Part shown: piece by piece, positions 6,577 to 9,366 of the stretch
How positions within the stretch are numbered: the stretch's first letter is position 1
Layout of the letters: every line of letters begins with the position of its first letter
Assembly: GCA_946479185.1 (NCBI GenBank)
Contig: CAMLFF010000107.1
Location: forward strand, 1 to 9,366
Source of the DNA: an uncultured Sphingobium sp.
Lineage (GTDB): Bacteria > Pseudomonadota > Alphaproteobacteria > Sphingomonadales > Sphingomonadaceae
DNA length: 9,366 bases
Direction: 5' to 3'
The notes under the pieces: model-generated
Databases searched by the model: none
Told to the model about the DNA's origin: nothing
What the model saw: only the letters and a program-made list of their open reading frames with translations
Translations under genes and position numbers: made by a program

Positions 6577-8724
6577 CGCACATCACTGATCTCGCGCCTC
6601 CTGCGCGCTTCCGCCATGCCTGCCATCCTCGCCACCGCACTGCTGCTCCCAACGGCAGCCAGCGCGCAGAGCAATCCGCCGCCCGATACAGGCGCGGCGC
6701 ATGGACATGATGATGACCGTGCCGAAAACATCGTCGTCACCGCGATCATCCCCCGCTCGCATATCGATGTCCTTGGCGGCACCTCGATCCTCACTGGCGA
6801 AGATCTGGTCCGCGAGATTCGCCCCAGCCTTGGCGATACGCTCGCCCGCCAACCCGGCGTTACCTCATCCTCCTTCGGTCCCGGCGCTTCACGTCCCATC
6901 CTGCGCGGCTTTTCCGGCGACCGCATTCGTCTGCTGACAGACGGCATCGGCAGCTTCGATGCCTCCGCCACCTCCGTCGATCATGTCGTGGCAATCAACC
7001 CGCTACTGGCCGAGCGCATCGAGGTGCTGCATGGCCCCGCCGCCCTGCTTTATGGCTCCTCGGCCGTCGGCGGCGTCGTCAACGTCATCGACAGCCGCTT
7101 GCCCACGCGCCTGCCGGAAGGCGGCTTCGATCTCGCCCTCAACGGCACCTATGGCACCGCCGCGCGCGAGCGCAATGTCGCGGGCAAAGCCGATATCGCG
7201 CTCGGCGCAGGCTTCGTGCTCCATGCCGATGGCAGCTATGTGCGGGCAGGCAATCTGCGCACCGGCGGCCATATTCTTGGCGCCACGCAGCGCGCCGAGG
7301 CAGCAGCAAGCCCTGATGCAGACATTGCCGATCTCGCAAACTTAAGCGGCCGCCTCCCCAACTCCGCGTTGGAAGGCTGGAGCTATACCGGCGGCCTCAA
7401 TTATATTGGCGACGGCGGCTCCATCGGCTTCTCCGTCGGCAAGACGCACATGACCTATGGCATCCCCATCCGCTATGTGACTGACGCGACCTCCACCGAG
7501 GAGGCCGAGCAAGTCCGCATCGCCATGAATCAGACGCGGGCGGACCTGCGCGCGCAAGTGAATGTGGGCGGTGGTCTGCTGGACAAAATCCGCCTGCGCG
7601 CCGGTTGGGCGGATTATAATCATGCCGAAATCGATGCGGAGGGCGTCGCCGCAACGCGCTTCTTCACGCAGGGCCTCGAAACCCGGCTCGATCTGATCCA
7701 GTCTCGCCGCGGCAACTGGGAAGGCGCGGTCGGCGCACAAATGCTGCTGCGCAACAGCCATATCGAGGGCGATGAGAAGTTCCTGCCGAACATCGACAGC
7801 ACGACCTTTGGCCTCTTCACTCTGCAGGCGCTGGACTTTGGCGCGCTGCGGCTGGAGGCGGGCGGACGCTTCGAAACTAACCGCCTCGATGCCGCGCAGG
7901 ATGATCTGCTCGGCTCTCCCGATTATCGCCGCAAATTCGACACCTTCTCCGGTTCGCTCGGCGCCAGCTATGCGATCGTGCCGGATTGGCGCATTGGCCT
8001 GAACGTCTCCCGCGTGGAGCGCGCGCCCACGGCAGACGAGCTGTTCGCCCGTGGCAATCATGCCGGCACGCAGGCATTCGAGCTGGGCAATCCGGACTTC
8101 AAGACCGAGCGCGGCTGGGGCCTTGAAGGCACGCTGCACGGGCGCGGACGGGATTTCCACGTCTCCGTCTCCGCCTTCTACAATAAGTTCGATCGCTTCA
8201 TTTATGATTCCATCGTTCCAGACGATGCCTGCCTCGCGGTCAATGGCGGCGAGGATCTGGAATTCCCCTGCTTCGCCTATCGCCAGACCGGCGCACGCTA
8301 TTATGGCGGCGAGGTTCAGGCGGATTGGACGGCGGCGCGCTTCGGCACCACCGCGCTCAAGCTCGATGGCCTCGTCGATGTCGTCCGCGCCACGCTGTCC
8401 GGCGGCACCCCCGTGCCCCGCATCCCGCCGCTGCGCATGATCGGCGGCGTCTCGCTCGCCGGGCCATCCTGGTCCACCCGCGTCGAGGTGGAACATGCTC
8501 TCAAGCAGGATCGCGTGAGCACGTTGGAAACGACAACCCCCGCCTACACGCTGGTCAACGCCTCCATCGGCTGGACCCCGGCCATGGCGGACAACCGCCT
8601 CTCACTCACCCTCTCAGCCAATAATCTCTTCGATGTCGAGGCGCGCCGCCATGCGAGCCTGCTCAAGGATTATGCACCACTCGCCGGGCGGGATATCCGC
8701 GTGACGGCGGCTGTGAAGTTCTAA
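6571..8724 (+). CDS. TonB-dependent outer-membrane receptor, ZnuD-like, probable zinc uptake
   Basis: The 717-residue product has a signal peptide (basic RLLR, hydrophobic core, likely cleavage after ASA at residue 32), a TonB-box-like ENIVVTA (52-58), and a plug domain at about 64-178 (IRPSLGDTLARQPGV, RPILRGF, ERIEVLHGPAALLYGSSAVGG). A beta-barrel follows, ending in Phe (AGRDIRVTAAVKF). This is a complete TonB-dependent transporter, which takes a substrate across the outer membrane using TonB/ExbBD energy. AHGHDDDR (43-50) is a small His/Asp-rich patch, and C554 and C567 sit 13 residues apart in what should be a surface loop. Overall it reads like the ZnuD branch, and the Zur-like palindrome on its start supports zinc, but the substrate is inferred. 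No Shine-Dalgarno sequence precedes the ATG, so translation may be leaderless; the next in-frame ATG (6616) would remove the basic part of the signal peptide. Confidence 0.9.
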   Translation: MNRTSLISRLLRASAMPAILATALLLPTAASAQSNPPPDTGAAHGHDDDRAENIVVTAIIPRSHIDVLGGTSILTGEDLVREIRPSLGDTLARQPGVTSSSFGPGASRPILRGFSGDRIRLLTDGIGSFDASATSVDHVVAINPLLAERIEVLHGPAALLYGSSAVGGVVNVIDSRLPTRLPEGGFDLALNGTYGTAARERNVAGKADIALGAGFVLHADGSYVRAGNLRTGGHILGATQRAEAAASPDADIADLANLSGRLPNSALEGWSYTGGLNYIGDGGSIGFSVGKTHMTYGIPIRYVTDATSTEEAEQVRIAMNQTRADLRAQVNVGGGLLDKIRLRAGWADYNHAEIDAEGVAATRFFTQGLETRLDLIQSRRGNWEGAVGAQMLLRNSHIEGDEKFLPNIDSTTFGLFTLQALDFGALRLEAGGRFETNRLDAAQDDLLGSPDYRRKFDTFSGSLGASYAIVPDWRIGLNVSRVERAPTADELFARGNHAGTQAFELGNPDFKTERGWGLEGTLHGRGRDFHVSVSAFYNKFDRFIYDSIVPDDACLAVNGGEDLEFPCFAYRQTGARYYGGEVQADWTAARFGTTALKLDGLVDVVRATLSGGTPVPRIPPLRMIGGVSLAGPSWSTRVEVEHALKQDRVSTLETTTPAYTLVNASIGWTPAMADNRLSLTLSANNLFDVEARRHASLLKDYAPLAGRDIRVTAAVKF

Positions 8725-8735
8725 CCGCTCTCCAT

Positions 8736-8780
8736 CTTGCGTCTTCCACCACCTCCTCCCTTGCTGGTGGAAGACGCAAG
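8736..8780 (+). terminator. Perfect 16-bp hairpin after the receptor gene
   Basis: Arms 8736-8751 (CTTGCGTCTTCCACCA) and 8765-8780 are perfectly complementary with a 13-base loop, starting 12 bases after the receptor stop. No T run follows (next bases GCCTGCG), so intrinsic termination would be atypical. It may stabilise or process the 3' end, or act with Rho. The loop is pyrimidine-rich and contains CCTCCTCCC. Confidence 0.6.
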
Positions 8781-8807
8781 GCCTGCGCGAGGCGGCCAAG
8801 CCCCAGC

Positions 8808-8837
8808 TTGACACACCCCGCCAATCCAGTGTCTGCT
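8808..8837 (+). promoter_or_regulatory. Candidate promoter for the DUF898 gene
   Basis: A consensus -35 TTGACA (8808-8813) is followed after 18 bases by TCTGCT (8832-8837), a weak -10. The predicted RNA would start about 24 bases before the ATG at 8867. Position after the hairpin and before the gene supports it; the poor -10 limits confidence. Confidence 0.4.
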
Positions 8838-8866
8838 CCACCCGGGTCTAACGGGGGGCAGCGCCA

Positions 8867-9366
8867 ATGAGCGAGCAGGATACACGCGCATTCGGTTTTG
8901 AGGGGACATGGCGAGAGTTCGCGCCCATCGCCCTCACCAATCTTCTGCTCATCATCGTCACCCTAGGCATTTATCGCTTCTGGGCGACCACCCGCACCCG
9001 CAAATATCTCTGGAGCCGCACCCGCTTCATCGATGAGCGGCTGGAATGGACCGGCACGCCCATCGAGCTGCTCGTCGGCTTCCTCATCGTGCTGGTGCTG
9101 TTCGGTATTCCGCTCTTCTTCCTGAACTTCGGCATGCAGGCGATGATCCTGCAGGGGCAGGCGGCGCTCGCGGGCATATTGGGCCTGCTCGCCTTCTCCA
9201 CCATCTTCTATCTTTACGGCGTCGCGCGGCTGCGGATGCTGCGTTATCGCCTCAGCCGCACATGGTGGCATGGCATTCGCGGCGGCAGCAATACCAAGGG
9301 CTGGGCCTATGGCTGGTCCTATGTCTGGCGCAGCATAGTGGGCTGGATGTCGCTCGGCCTGCTCGT
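8867..9366 (+). CDS. DUF898/YjgN-family membrane protein, 3' end outside window
   Basis: The frame opens with ATG at 8867, 8 bases after a run of six G that may serve as a weak ribosome-binding site, and stays open for 166 codons to the window edge. The start matches the DUF898 signature: FGFEGTWREFAPIALTNLLL, then VTLGIYRFWATTRTRKYLW and a Thr/Arg-rich stretch. Later, YRLSRTWWHGIRGG followed by GWAYGW is the second conserved block. Hydrophobic segments at about 20-38, 67-86, 100-120 and from 152 onward indicate a multi-spanning inner-membrane protein. The family has no established function. In related genomes I recall such genes next to an M48-type metallopeptidase, which would lie beyond the right edge. 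Confidence 0.88.
   Translation, partial: MSEQDTRAFGFEGTWREFAPIALTNLLLIIVTLGIYRFWATTRTRKYLWSRTRFIDERLEWTGTPIELLVGFLIVLVLFGIPLFFLNFGMQAMILQGQAALAGILGLLAFSTIFYLYGVARLRMLRYRLSRTWWHGIRGGSNTKGWAYGWSYVWRSIVGWMSLGLL

Noticed and set aside
7342..8496. Minus-strand open frame of 384 codons inside the receptor gene
   Set aside because: It is antisense to conserved receptor sequence and is a side effect of high GC content and codon use; no ribosome-binding site or domain was seen.
1..9366. Signs of a defence island, mobile element or novel multi-gene system
   Set aside because: No transposase, integrase, long terminal repeats, CRISPR-type spaced repeats, toxin-antitoxin pair or shift in composition was found; all full-length genes belong to known families.

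Overview
The window looks like a stretch of chromosome from an alphaproteobacterium, most probably a sphingomonad (order Sphingomonadales). That assignment is inference. It rests on the high GC content, the gene set and order (carD, seven-iron ferredoxin fdxA, S4-domain protein, SUV3-type helicase, then an M23 peptidase on the other strand), and protein features remembered from that group. No rRNA, tRNA, insertion sequence, phage gene or CRISPR array was seen.

Left half, minus strand, read from right to left. A 952-codon SUV3/MgpS-like RNA helicase (4620 to 1762) is followed after 27 bases by a small Hsp15-like S4 RNA-binding protein (1734 to 1432), so the two are probably co-transcribed. After a 105-base gap holding a candidate promoter comes the seven-iron ferredoxin fdxA (1326 to 988). 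A 272-base gap with a nested inverted repeat separates it from a CarD/CdnL RNA-polymerase-binding regulator (715 to 185), which ends at a clear hairpin terminator. Positions 1 to 127 hold no gene I can support.

Right half, plus strand. A divergent intergenic region of about 175 bases leads into an envelope M23 (LytM-type) metallopeptidase with a membrane segment and a LysM-like region (4796 to 6364, probable GTG start). Then come about 206 bases with two GC-rich palindromes, a TonB-dependent outer-membrane receptor of 717 residues (6571 to 8724), a perfect 16-bp hairpin, and the first 166 codons of a DUF898/YjgN-like multi-spanning membrane protein that runs off the right edge.

The most informative regulatory signal is a near-perfect 24-bp palindrome centred on GTTATAAC. 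It sits directly on the receptor's start codon and resembles a Zur (zinc uptake regulator) operator. With the receptor's His/Asp-rich N-terminus and ZnuD-like features, it suggests zinc uptake. Otherwise these are housekeeping genes of known families, and I see no convincing undescribed multi-gene system.
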